Shown here one piece after another: positions 46,153 to 57,904 of a stretch of 64,000 nt of DNA. The notes under the pieces were generated by a model. It saw only the letters and a list, made by a program, of their open reading frames with translations. It did not search any database and was not told the DNA's origin. The stretch covers positions 15,170,001 to 15,234,000 of the forward strand of contig JAWZYU010000001.1 in the NCBI GenBank assembly GCA_038380435.1. The letters run 5' to 3'. A program made the position numbers and the translations under genes. Position 1 is the stretch's first letter. Each line of letters begins with the position of its first letter. The DNA comes from Ryuthela nishihirai (Eukaryota; Arthropoda; Arachnida; Araneae; Heptathelidae).

Positions 46153-48108
46153 CTAATGAGATGGACGTGCTTGGTTATTTTTCCATAAAGAATTAAATCT
46201 TGGTTGAATATTTGACACTGCAGGACGTAGAGCATCTTCAACGATTTTCAGAGTTGATCGATATTTTGATTTTATAATATTCAATTCTGAGAATGCCGCT
46301 TTGCATAAATACGTAGTGCAAAATGGGGGAAGTATGTTTAGGGCCATTTCAGAAATTGTTGGAAATTCTGTCCTAATCCCAAACCAATATTCATTTAACG
46401 ATTTTATATGAAACTCAAGTTTCAAACCTGTGTCACTTGATAACTCGGCAAATTCTTCTTGAACTTTTAATGGCAGATGACTGATGTTTTATATTTCAAT
46501 TGAGTATGGTTATGAACCCAACTTCGTTTTTTAGAATCAAAATTTGAATGGAAGTATTTCTGAAACTGTGTCTGCAGGCACTTCAGATGATCAATTATAA
46601 CTCTTACAATTAAATCTTTGGGAAGGTTATTTTCAATTATTAAATCATCTGTAGCTGTAAGCTGTTGTAAAGAATTATTTTTCACCCTATTCTTCCATAT
46701 GTTAACTTTTTTAGTAAAACTTCAATTTTATCTTTTAACATAAATATGTTACAATTTTTTCCTTGAAGCGACATGTTTAAATCATTGAGTTTTTCGAAAA
46801 TATCCGACAAATAACACAGTTTTGAAAGCCATAAGTCATTGTGAAAAAAATTAAAAAAATCGTATTTCGGCTCAGTCATATAACAACTCCATCTTTCAAT
46901 TTCAATAATCTGTTTAAACTTCGTCTTCTTGAGAGCCACCTTACCTCTGCATGGAGTAATAAGCTTTTGTAATCGGAGTCCATACCTTTGCAAAGGTTTG
47001 AAAACAAGCGACTCTTAAGGGCACGGCTTTTAATGAAGTTAATGATTTTGATATTATCGCGAAGCACAACATCTAACTCTGGTGATATTTTTTTGGCTAT
47101 GAGTGCCTCTCGATGGATCATGCTGTGAGTAAAAGTGATATGTTCATTGTCACTAGCTTTAACTTTTGCTACAAATCCAACATTCTCGCCCATCATTGCT
47201 CCAGCACCGTCTGTACAGACTCCAACGCAATTTTTCTACTGTAAACCTTCATTAGTGAAAAATTCATCGACTTTAAGATATATATATCTTCCCCTCTTGT
47301 GTGTCCTCCCTAAGGGCGACAAAACAATAATTCCTCAGGTATGCTTCCTTCTCATAGGTATAAAAATAGGTATACAAATCAAACATTTATTACATAAAGT
47401 AACATATCTTGCATAACATAACATATCATAAACATATCATACATAAATTAACAATTGTGCCATGTTATAAATATCAGTTGTTTCATCTAACTGAATTGCA
47501 AACTTTGGGCTGTCCTTAAGCCTGGTAATAAGCTGCTGGAATTGGTGTTTACTAATTTCAGAAATTCTTTTGGAAACAGTATCATTCGATAATTGAATTT
47601 GACGAATTTAATCCCCATACCTTTTCCCACGAACTATTTCCGACATTTTAATAGCAGCAGGTAACACGAGATCTTCTCCTATCGCTTAGGGCCTTTTAGT
47701 TTTTGCAATTAAATAAGAGGTTTTGCAAGATGCAAGTAAATACTTTTCGTTGACAGTAACAAATTTCTCAAAACATTGTTTTTCTTTATTTGAAGATTTT
47801 ATATGTATTTCAAAATATTCCTTTGGTTTATTTCAGTACGCTGCATGCTTGGTATTAAGATGTCGTTTTAATTTGGCTGGTTTCATGCTCTCCGCAGCCA
47901 AAACTTCATTACAAATTAAGCCAAGAGGTTTTTCCACACCATCATGATTATTAGTAGTAAATCCATATTGCAAAAATAATTCGACATATTTTCTTTTTCT
48001 TGTCAATTTAGGTGTACTACAACCTGGTAGCGAAGACTCTGCCGCATTTTCATCAGTATTTTTATCTCTTCTGTCTAAATTTATCCACTTATCCATAATC
48101 CAGTACAA
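46153..48108 (-). pseudogene. hAT (ZBED5/SCAND3-like) transposase, frameshifted
   Basis: This is a full-length but broken hAT transposase. The N-terminus at 48108-47833 has 'SLPGCSTPKLTRKRKYVELF' and a BED-finger-like end 'LAAESMKPAKLKRHLNTKHA'. The middle is at 47196-46876: 'MMGENVGFVAKVKASDNEHI', 'HSMIHREALIAKKISPELDV' and 'LLLHAEVRWLSRRRSLNRL', the conserved H..V.WLS.G segment. The C-terminal dimerisation region is at 46425-46153: 'YLCKAAFSELNIIKSKYRST'. The span (~650 codons) matches ZBED5-type proteins of vertebrates and arthropods. At least four frameshifts or stops show it is dead. Confidence 0.85.
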
Positions 48109-48270
48109 TCCAAAGATACATTTTGTTATACTTACATGCTGAGTAATGACAGTAGGAAAATATTAAAAGTCTTTATTTTTAGTAATTAAACTATTATGTA
48201 GAGCAGAAAACTTTATATGTACAGACAAAACAATGCTAATCATAAAATACAATAGTTTCGAATTTGAACC

Positions 48271-48396
48271 GAGGTGTTTCTGACAGCGTCGTTGACGTTG
48301 CGTGGCGTGGCGTGACGGCATGCGCAGTTCAAAGTGCGCCGCATGCTGTGTGTTAAGAACAAGGCTGCAGTGAAGTCGAGCTGCCAGAAACACCTC
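48271..48396. repeat. 126-bp inverted repeat at the right end of the hAT
   Basis: gaggtgtttctgacagc (48271-48287) and gctgccagaaacacctc (48380-48396) are inverted with one mismatch. They enclose a GC-richer core (cgttgcgtggcgtggcgtga). Either the hAT terminus was duplicated in inverted form, or a small fold-back element sits exactly at the junction. Confidence 0.7.
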
Positions 48397-48403
48397 TATC
48401 ACA

Positions 48404-49013
48404 TTCCTTTGCAACCCATCAGGTGAATCCCAGGTGCATTTATAAATGATCCAGGGTTTGTAGTATGTGTTTGTTATCCGAAAACCTTTAAGTTTACCTA
48501 CCTGTAAGAGATTTTACTGATTTCTATTGTAACTACCAATGCCAAAGGGACCTAAAACTGATGCCCAAACGTCAGAATCAGTAGCAACTTTAGCATTGAA
48601 ATCACCTAGTACAAGAGAAATATCTCCAATTCTTCACAGAATTTAAAATATTCTGAATCGGTCTCTACAACGTATCCTTCTCGTTCTCATCATAGTCCTC
48701 TGTGGGGGCATAACAACAGATGACATTCAAGTTTCTTAGTTTATAGTTTTAAATTTTGTTGTAAGAAACGGTTCATTAATGCAGTCATATCCCAGAAGAG
48801 CATAACTGGCGTGTTTGCTGATAAGCAAATCTACACCTTGGAGATGCTTTCCATCCTCCCTCCCTGAAAAGAGAAATTTAAAGTTATTTTAAGTTTCTCA
48901 CCTTTAGTTGTCCATCTGGTCTCTTGCAAGCTTAGAATATCTAGTTTATAGCGCTGGAATTCCTGCGTGAGGACATCAAGAGAATAATCTCTGTGTAGCG
49001 TCCTCACGTTCCA
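48404..49013 (-). pseudogene. LINE endonuclease, N-terminal part
   Basis: The minus strand reads 'WNVRTLHRDYSLDVLTQEFQ' (codons at 49013-48954) then 'RYKLDILSLQETRWTTKG'. This is the opening of RTE-type endonucleases with the metal-binding N and E positions. The frame decays after ~150 residues. Near 48410 it reads 'CTGGGATTCACCTGATGGG', matching copy 1 at 886-904, and it is then cut by the hAT insertion. Confidence 0.75.
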
Positions 49014-49264
49014 CTTTCCTACAGAGAGAAAATGATTAATAAGACTTTTAAAGAAACAAGGTTTATTGAGATAGGTAGAGCAACAATATCAAACAGCCCC
49101 CTGATCGTAGGCATGGGGTAAAGACCTGTTCCTCCTCCGCTAAAGTCTGAGGTCACCGATGGTGGTAGGAACTTCAGGCACCATCTTTTAAATTGTACTT
49201 TTTCAAGAGCCATATGGCGTGCCTGAGACACATTACTCCAGTTTAGGATTGACGATGTTCAACT

Positions 49265-49740
49265 ATCTAAGTGAGGTTCAGGTACCTGCGATGACTACTA
49301 ATCAGTATTATCCACCAGCTGATATAAGGTATCCCCTGTCTCTGTTCACTTAGTGTTGGTACCCCACAAACAAACAGAAAACGCAGTGGCAGATTCTCCC
49401 TCAATAGAGGCCCATCAGTGCAGCAAGTCAGGTTCAAAGCCATAAATCAGTCAAGTCTAGTGGATATAAATTGGTCAGCACCAGAACCCTATAGAGTTGA
49501 CCATTCCTCAGCAAGGCACAAAAAAAAGTGGCCATAGATGACCAGTTCAGTAGGCCACACTTATCTGGCAGCCTTTACCTCCGTTCCCTTCCAAAAGAAA
49601 ATATTTCTTTGAAAGGTACAAACGGCCTGCACTACGAGAAGGGTTTCGGACTCTAGGTGCTAGGCCTGGCCAGTTCTGTGCATCATCACTGGGGATTGGT
49701 ACACAGCTCTTCTTCCAGTTTATACCTAGCTACCATTTTA
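49265..49740 (-). repeat. LINE 5' leader region
   Basis: This matches 23455-23930 throughout, for example 'ggtgctaggcctggcc' and 'catcatcac.ggggattgg'. Lying upstream of the endonuclease start on the minus strand, it is taken as the 5' untranslated leader of the RTE-like LINE. Confidence 0.7.
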
Positions 49741-52287
49741 AGGCCACGGCTTATTAGGTTTTCCATTTCATAGAACGCAGTTAAGGGAATGTACTTATTG
49801 ATTTAAACTTTGTTACTTTTAACTATCAAAAAGGGAAAATAGTGAAACTATATAACTTTTAACATACTTCAAAAGATATTAACAAAATTGTATTCTCTAA
49901 ATCTAAAACTGCACAAAATTAATTTAGTTATATTTCTACAAATTGCTACTAAATATATGGATAAGAGGGCTTAAGTGGAGTTTAATTTAGAATGTAGCGA
50001 ATTACTACTCAGCAGTTCAATGCTTCATGATAAATTGATCTGTAATCTCCCATTAGAGAGCGTCATTAAGATTGGATCCCCAATTAATTTCATCCTAAAC
50101 TTTGGCTTCGGCTAATTGGTATATATAGGTATATAAATGTAGGTTGCATATCCAGTTACACCAGAAAAGCGAAAAGCATAATATATATAGACGATTGTGA
50201 ATGATTGACTGATGGCTGACATGAGCTAACGCTAATTCTAACTACGATGCAGATGTGGTAGAGTTCGGAAAATATGCACCTGGTGCATATTTTCCGAACT
50301 CTACTAATAATACCTTATTAGAACTCTACTAATAAGAGTACAAGATGAGTTAGTTAGTTAGATGAGACAAGATGAGAGTCAGAAGAAAAACTTCTAAAAA
50401 CATGAGAGCCGTTGAATCAAATTTTACTTTTTTAAAAAATTTACCGCTTGGCTATGTTCTGTGCTCAGTGAGAAATGGTATGTCAATAGGTCTTGAAAGG
50501 CAATTACGAACTAAATTTTAAGCTAAGGCTTCAACTGTACAGTACACATTAAGAATATGCTAGATTAGTTTGACAAAAGGCTCTGATTTGTCCTTAAAAT
50601 GTATCCAGTAGGCACAATCCTGGAGTTTCGGCTTCTTGTGACCTGATCATTTAGCCAGTTTTGCTGTGAAGGAAAGTAAAAGAATAACTCATGCTGAGTG
50701 TATATTGTATATATAATCCTCAAACAGCCATAGCTATAATGGTCCAATTTGGCATAAGCAAATGTCATATGCATATTAATTTAGTTATGGTATATTTCAG
50801 GTATATAGCTTACGAATTATCCGGAGTGTTTCCTAAACACCAAACCGATTTCAAGTGGTTGCATTTCTAACACTACTTTAATTGTAGAAAGAGATCATGT
50901 GTCACAGATTGTAGGGAGCTAGGGACATGCCTAGGGGGAGGGACAAAGGCGTCCGCTGCCCCCGAAAATCCGGTCGTCATATACGAAATCGCAGAAAAAA
51001 AAAAATCGAAACCAACTTTCTGATCCTAAACAGTATCTTTGAATAATTTAATTTTAGCCCATAGTATATGTCCTACACTACAAATAAAGTTCACAACAAT
51101 TATAAAATTTTATTCCATATAATATATCATTTAACCTTTCCTGTCAGGTGGAATATTTTAAAAATCGGGAAACCCTACTCTTTATTCTCAGACCGCTCCG
51201 CTCCCTGAAACTAAATGCTCCCTGTAGGGAGCATGATATTTCCTGGCAAAGCAGGGGTTTTCTGGCCGCATATGGGCCAGAAGGAGTTAAAAATACGCGA
51301 GTTAAACAAAGTGGATACTCCTCAAAGAATTATACTACTATCAAAAAAAATGGGAGGGGTCTCTGACCTGATTGTTTTAAACAATTGGCTAAAGAGCAAT
51401 GTAATCAAGATTGATATCAATTGAAAGGAAGATAGTTCATTTTAGTTAAAATTATTCGTAAATTAATATTAAATTCCAATCCAATTCTGATTTCAGTAAT
51501 ATTGAGTACCTTTTCCAATATATTATTGGAAAAGGTATTTGAAAATAAATATTTAAACAGATATTAAATATAAACTTTACCGAGGTACCATATAAAGTAT
51601 TTAACAACAAATTAAGGTTTCTTTCAATTAGATTCTGCAAAATTCATGAGATATGAATATTTTTAACGTAATATATTTGTCATGCGCACCCCAGAGGTTG
51701 TGTTAGAGCGCTCTGTCGCCCAAAAGTGTAATTGATGGAGGTTTGCATTGTGATTTATCCTAGATGGTTCGCGAATAATTTATGGTTGCCATGTAGGACC
51801 CGCTGAAGAAGAATTAACTGTGGAGACTGTGGCTGAAGCTCCTCCCTTCCCGCACCCAATTATATCCCACAATTACTATAGGCGCCAATGATAAAATAAG
51901 ATAATTGACTACTGATTAGTACCTAAGGTACTCTGAGCTAAAACTAGATTTAATACGGAGTAATTAGAATTTCCAAATAAAGGACGGTCAATTAGCCATG
52001 AATGCGCCAAATGACTATGTGAGCAGCAAAAGCAGGTTATTTGATTGTCTTTCAAGACAAAATGGAAGTAGATACCTTATCCCTCTTTTCCCTCAGGGAT
52101 CACCTCCTGTTCCAAAAATACACGTGATTTCGAAACTCCCTGGGATAAGCAGCAAGGCACTGGTTCGAATGACCTTTCCAACCCTAATTTTAAATAGGGG
52201 TCACTTAGCTCTGTGAACACTTCTTCCTCTGGGCAAATAATCAGAATAAACTTAGGAATGATGACATAAAAATGGCAATTTTTGGGG
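49741..52287. other. Non-coding DNA with several small palindromes
   Basis: I recognise no gene. Inverted repeats lie at 50258-50304 (23-bp perfect arms, 1-bp loop), 51215-51234, 51262-51280 and 51507-51537 (14-bp perfect arms). A C/G-rich patch at 50930-50990 may be a transposon end, unassigned. Confidence 0.5.
50258..50304. repeat. Perfect palindrome, 23-bp arms
   Basis: gtagagttcggaaaatatgc... (50258-50280) is followed after a single base by its exact reverse complement (50282-50304). No transposon family is recognised. Confidence 0.9.
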
Positions 52288-52680
52288 CAGGGTGGCTCAA
52301 TCGATAGCGCACCAGGCTTGTAATCTGCAGTTCCTAGGTTCTAGTCGCAATGGGTCAGTGCTTAGATTTATCTCCGCAAAATTCTCCGCCCTGCCCATGG
52401 TCAGTAAGGGATACTGATGGTTTGGAAAGACCGCTGTCCATCGGATGGGACGTTAAGCCGTGGCCTCGTGTGCGGGAGAGTCATACCCTGTGCACATTAA
52501 AGAACACTCTGGATGGCTTTGATGGGAGACTACCATCTGCCTCCCAACAGCTGTCCAGAGGGTACCTTCCTTCAACCTTCTCTGAGTCTTCGGGGTACTT
52601 GTGACCTGGCCATACAGCACATTGTGTGCAGAAAAAAGCCGCTCAGAAGTAAAACAAACCAACCCAACTGACTTTTTTTT
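52288..52680 (+). mobile_element. SINE-A copy 6, full length
   Basis: The tRNA head 'ggtggctcaatcgatagcgc' (A box) is followed by 'accaggcttgtaatctgc' and a weakened B box 'ggttctagtcg'. The core GGATGGGACGTTAAGCCGTG lies at 52444-52463, and the tail 'cagaagtaaaacaaacc'. No clear duplication. Open frames on both strands here are incidental. Confidence 0.85.
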
Positions 52681-53299
52681 TAAAAAACAGGACTTAGATA
52701 ACCTGTAAGCTATTGGATTGTATTGGTTTCCCGTTCACAATGTAAACACTTACACAAGGAATACAACATAGAAACACTTAAAGATATGCCGACTCAATAG
52801 TAGACAGGTATGCTACCCATTAGCCCAGGTAGGGCAGATTTTAAACAATTAGTTTTAAACAAAATAAGAGTGGATTTATTAATCCTTCAGAACTATGGGG
52901 TTAAAACCCTGAATACACATATAATTTGACTCTTCGATAATTCACAGAAAGCACCCTGAGTTGTGACTGGTGATCTCCTGTTATAGCCGAAAAGAAACCA
53001 TACATAGCAGGGGCAAACTTGCAAGGGGCGCTTAGCACTGCAGTAACCCGGGACCTAATTGTTACGAGCCCCTGGGACCTCATTGGATCATAATTTTTTA
53101 AATAATCATAATTATTATTTTACACAAATTCCATTGAATTGGGGGAAAACCGATTTTAACGGCCACCTACGAACTATTAAGAGAATAAGTACTCGCCTTC
53201 TAGAACCGCGTACCTGAAAAAAATACCACTCCGCCGCTGAACATGTTCTACTTTATCATAATACTACTTCGAATTATATACTGCTACACTAACTCTAAA
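52681..53299. other. No recognisable feature
   Basis: AT-rich, with no gene supported. Confidence 0.4.
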
Positions 53300-53975
53300 A
53301 TATAAGTAAATTGTGAGCGAGGTACGGCGAAGAGCCAAAATATTATGACCAGCGCGGCTTTATGCAAATCGAAGAAACTGCAGGTAAACGACAGCGTTTG
53401 TGAGGTAATGAAATGTTATAAATAACACCTGATACTGAGCTCTGTTAATCAGTGTTATTCTTGTTCTTCAGATGGAAAAAGCAGCGGATTTAAGTGAGTT
53501 AAACAAAGGCCAAATTGTAATGGTCAGACGACTTGGGTCAGAGCATTTCCGAAAGGTTGCTCGTAATCTGTAGTTCCCAGGTTCGAGTCCCAGCTGGGTC
53601 AGCGTTGAGATTTATCTCCGCAAAATTTCCCCGCCTTGCCCACGGTCAGTAGGGGACACCGATGGGCTTGAAAAGGCCGCCGTCCGTCGGATGGGACGTT
53701 AAGCCGTGGCCCCGTGTGCGGGAGAGCCATACCCTGTGCACGTTAAAGAACACGCTGGATGGCCTTGACGGGAGGCTACCATCTGTCTCCCAACAGCTGT
53801 TCCAGTGGGTCCCCTCCCACAACCTTCTCTGAGCCTTCGGGGTCCTTGTGGCCTGGCCATTTAGCACATGGTGTGCAAAAAAGTGCCGCTCACAGGTAAA
53901 AACAATCCAATTCCGAAAGGTTGATAGTCTAAGGCGGATGACAAAATGGAATAATAGCTCATTTTCAGAACAGGA
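53300..53975 (+). mobile_element. Tc1-like transposon N-terminal part split by SINE-A
   Basis: A Tc1-type end-like sequence ('agccaaaatattatgacca' near 53333) is followed by a start at 53472: 'MEKAADLSELNKGQIVMVRR', then 'LGSEHFRKVARL'. This is like the HTH N-terminus of Tc1 transposases (L...ERG.IV..R..G.S..EIA). A SINE-A is inserted in this helix; target sequence resumes at 53911. The right limit is approximate. Confidence 0.6.
53547..53923 (+). mobile_element. SINE-A copy 7 with 13-bp TSD
   Basis: Duplication ttccgaaaggttg is at 53547-53559 and 53911-53923. The insert starts within the tRNA head at 'ctcgtaatctg' and has an intact B box 'ggttcgagtcc', the core GGATGGGACGTTAAGCCGTG (53689-53708) and tail 'cacaggtaaaaacaatcc'. 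It is one of the least mutated copies. Confidence 0.9.
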
Positions 53976-55761
53976 GCTAAGAACATGAATGCTTATATAT
54001 AGATTAGTCCTGGGTTGAGATCAAACCCGGCTAATGACAAATTTTTCCTCTATATTAACAAATTACCACCAGGTGCATCTAAGAAATTCTATTATCTCAA
54101 CGAATACTTTTTGTGCTCTTCAACCATAAATTATTTAAATGAAATTATAAGCCACTACAAGTATTACAATTAATTTAATTCGTTATTGTCTGTATTGACC
54201 GTTTTTTTATCGTTTCCGTTTCATTGAACATCAGTTAATCGTCTTACGGAGAGTATTTTTTTTTGCAACGGCTACAACTTGTTCTCTTCACTCATCGAAT
54301 AGCATCAGCTTCAAGACCTTCAAATAAGACGAAACGAGCTTTACTTGATACCATCAGAGAGCCGATACTTCACGAAGAACATTTCTATCTTGACTCGACT
54401 TGGTACTCTTTCCTTCATAAGCTCAATAGCTCCTTTTCTTTGACGATCCGATAACAGCTAACAACAGGCGCCTCCACAAATTCTCAAGTAATCTTCTTAC
54501 ACCAAAGAGAAATCCGTCAGAGAATCCTTCAAAGTGGCTTTCTCTCTGTCGCATTTGGCGCGTTACAAGTGTTTACCAAATACTCACTAAAGCAGCGAAC
54601 ATCAAACAGACGAGAAAAGGGGTTTCGGCTAAAATTACTTTAGCAGTAAGGAAAGAAAAAAATACGAATCGTCAAGCACGTGTGGCTGTTGAGAGTTATG
54701 TTCTGCTGTTCTCTACTTGATGTTAGTTATAAATGTGGACTTGGGAATGTTCATTATATTAAAGAATGATGTCATTCAAAGAGACGGTTTTGGGTCTTTG
54801 AATGGATTAATTCAAGTACGGTTAATAATTGAAATTGCCGATTTTTAGGACGGAGCGTAAATTTCATGAGCTATATATTCATACTAAACAATGATGTTGA
54901 ATATAATTACATGTTATAAAATTGCGAAAAACCAAAATACAAAATTTAGTAAGTGGTCGTGAAATTAAAACATTTTAAAACTATAAAATGGCGACAGTTA
55001 CAAAAGTTGAGTGCAAACTCCACATTTCATTTTTGCTCAAATGGAACTTCAATGTTTCTGACTCTATATAAATTCTCATTCTCACAAAACATAATTTACC
55101 AGTTTTTATTTCAAGTTCACCATTATAAAATAAAAGGCATAAAAATGTTGATGAACATTGAAAAATTAGGGAATCTGATTAAACAGATTGAATCAATGAT
55201 TTCAATCTGTTTAATATGATGGTTGCCAAAAGAGCTCCGACTAGGTCACACAGGCGATGAAATGGCATTGCACATAAGTGGAAATCTCAGGCTAAGGTCC
55301 ATGTCAAAATCCCGAGTAAATTGTGTGTGTGTGTATTTCTATGACTCTGTCAAATTCTAATGCATCTTCCTCGTTTTTCGATATAGTCTAAATATTTTGG
55401 GAGAATTGAACAGCTATTGATGATATATTACTATTCGCATTTTCCGATTTTCCCAATATATTTAATAGCGCTGGGAACGTGTAAAATTTAAAAATACAAA
55501 AATTTTAAACGAAATTTGCAAACCATCTATTTATGCTAGAAGTATGAAATTTTGATGGTAAACTATGATAGTCAAGAGATTTATATTAGTAGTAATAATT
55601 TGCGCTTTATTCACGAGGAGGGAGAGTGGATGTGTGAGGAAAGGTGACTCTATAAACACAGAAATCAAAAAGACCCAGGTTTTCAATCTTTTCATTTTTA
55701 GTTAGGTAGTCATTATCACAACTGTGGTTTATTTGTTACTGAAACGATGAATGGGATTATT
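53976..55761. other. No recognisable gene; one small palindrome
   Basis: A 14-bp perfect inverted repeat, ttaaacagattgaa, lies at 55179-55192 / 55201-55214. A (GT)n run lies near 55322-55335. Otherwise AT-rich without supported features. Confidence 0.45.
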
Positions 55762-55808
55762 TAAACAGTGTTATCTTGAAATTAACCGTACTCATTTGGG
55801 TAACTAGA

Positions 55809-55878
55809 GCAAGGGAGATACAGTTATTTGAGTAATAAGCTATATAGTTTATTACTCAAATAACTCTATCTCCCTTGC
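55809..55878. repeat. 70-bp palindrome inside LINE copy 4
   Basis: gcaagggagatacagttatt... and its near-perfect reverse complement face each other with an ~8-bp centre. Copy 1 at the same LINE position (about 1232-1275) has only the left arm, so the right arm is a secondary inverted duplication. Confidence 0.85.
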
Positions 55879-56867
55879 TTATTATCTTTAGCACTTTTAT
55901 ATTATTTTTTTTCTAGCAGAAGGAATTGCAAGACAAATCAAATAAACATCCTACTAACTCTAACAGAGAGCATTAGAAAGAGCTTAATGAAGGTGTAAAG
56001 AATCAGTTACTATCAAATAGTTTTTTGTATGAGAGCTTGGCTGACAAAGCAGAGGAAGGTAGACAGCGTAAGAGCAGAGAGCTGTAACAGATAGTCAATA
56101 CTTTGTGGGGAATAAACAAACTGAAACAGGGATTGAGATATAAACATGATAAAGTGATTTAAAACGATGATTTTTTTGTCATGGATAGGTTGGCAGAGCA
56201 TTTCACTGATGGATAAACTGGGATTGGGGAATTATTTTTCTGCAGATCAGGGCTTTTTCTGGGTCTATAGTTGAGAGGAGGGTGCAATAATAAGAACAAA
56301 ACATATATTTAACTATTCAGTGATTAAATATGACAGATGCATGCCCAGGATATCAAATGTTTTTCATCTATGTTTATTGCATTTTACTTGCCATAGACAT
56401 ACATACAGAATAACAAGAAAACAATATTAATATAAAGTATACTTTAATGTCAAAACTAAAGTTGGCTTTCCGAAGCAATATATAAAGGATGAGACTGGAT
56501 CATTGAAATGAGCTGCTCAACAATTCGGCAAAAATTTTCAAAAATGTTATACGGCAGACACATTCCAGTCTCTTGTCTTCCTCCTCTTTTATTTTTTTCC
56601 GGCTCAATTTCGTTAGGAAGTTCAGGTGAGGAACCTAGGAGTTCCCCACCTCAATTTTTTCTACAACCCCACTTGGTTACGCTCATTTACAAAAAGATAA
56701 ATTTTGACGATTCAACCCTAATTTAATGAAAAATCGCGTAAATAATTTACCTCAGAGTTTCTTATACATATATGTATCATGCATATGTTACTCATCATTA
56801 GTTATAATTTACCGTCATACTAGAATTTTAAGTCATTGCATTATTTTGTTATCATTATTATCGTGAC

Positions 56868-57065
56868 CGATTGGTTAGCGCGCTTGGCTACTGATCTAAG
56901 GGTCCTGGGTTCGAGCCACGGGTAAGGCATGGCTGTATGTGTCGTTTTTCTGCTGAGGTCCTGCCATCCTCTCAGACTTTCTACTATGGCATATAAACTG
57001 ACAGGTTCCTGTCAGACCTCTGTGGCAAGCAGCTGCTTCAGGGAGTATTTATTTCTTTATTTATT
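56868..57065 (+). mobile_element. SINE-B copy 3
   Basis: The tRNA-like head has A box 'gattggttagcgcgcttgg' and B box 'gggttcgagccacgg'. It is followed by the body shared with 11335-11548: 'catataaactgacaggttcc', then 'tgtcagacctctgtggcaag' and 'cagctgcttcagggagtatt'. The head looks like a type II (Ser/Leu) tRNA. It sits between the two halves of LINE copy 4. Confidence 0.8.
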
Positions 57066-57904
57066 ACCTTACGGGATTCAAAGTGCAGTTTATCCGCTGT
57101 ACGTAAGAGAATAAGATATGATAATAATAAATATAAATAAAATGGATATAAATAATAGTAATAATTAAATTTTTAGTTGCTGGAATCATTGTTGCTATTT
57201 TTTTTCTCTCCTTTATTTTTCTCTGTTTTTATTTCAATAATCCACTTTGAAGACGTTTGATCCATTGCGTAAAACTTTCAAGCCAACGGCAAAAGTACAT
57301 CCAAAGCCGATTTTGTTCTATCTCAGAAATCCACTTCGAGGAAATGCAGTCAGCTTCAAGTGAAAATAAAAAAAAATGTGCTTAAAAATGAACATATTGA
57401 AAGTACTTTCATAGTTTCTGCTTTTGTTGAATGGATAAGCTTCGTGCATATATGAAAAGAAAACATTTTGCCACTTGAGAGGGGGGAATTTTTATTTATA
57501 CTATGTAGAAAAAATATATTTGCCAGTTATATTACGGTATTGAAGCTGAGAAAAAAAAAACAATTAAATTTTTTCTTATCTCGTTTCGAAAAGAAACCAA
57601 CTATGTTGTCTGTTCGTCCGTCGGTCTATAGATTCAATTTTTTTGCTATTACAGCTATGTTAAATTTCTTTTTTCGGTTAGAAGGTAATGATGAAATATT
57701 TCGATTCTCATTTTCGAAATCACTCAAAGGTTTAAATTGCGCCTTCTGACGGTGGAGAAAGCTTAAAATTGCAAACATTTATTCGAATATTTCACACGAT
57801 GTGTTTACGATAGATATTTGAAATTTTAAGAAAGAATATGAAGATCATGAGGTTTGCTTACTGCTTACGAGATACTATCTTCCCCACTTTCTTCTTATCC
57901 TTTC
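57066..57904. other. AT-rich DNA without recognisable gene
   Basis: I see no motif or repeat I can support. Confidence 0.4.

Larger units (their letters stand above)
45948..48403 (-). mobile_element. ZBED5-like hAT transposon with imperfect 8-bp TSD
   Basis: The insertion splits the LINE endonuclease. The flanks are ctgtcaca (45948-45955) and ctatcaca (48396-48403), an 8-bp duplication with one mismatch. The left end 'cagggcttcttaaac' followed by 'cgcgacccc' is typical of this hAT group. The right end contains a separate inverted repeat. Size is ~2.44 kb. One minus-strand transposase gene fills most of it. Confidence 0.8.
44425..49740 (-). mobile_element. RTE-like LINE copy 3, split by an hAT transposon
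   Basis: On the minus strand the order is 5' leader (49740-49265), endonuclease N-terminal part (about 49013-48404), hAT insertion, endonuclease C-terminus (45947-45850), linker and RT (45546-44437). It stops at ~44425 before the YADD region, next to the LTR element. This is the only copy showing the endonuclease start and 5' leader in order, and with copy 1 it lets the full element be described. Confidence 0.8.
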
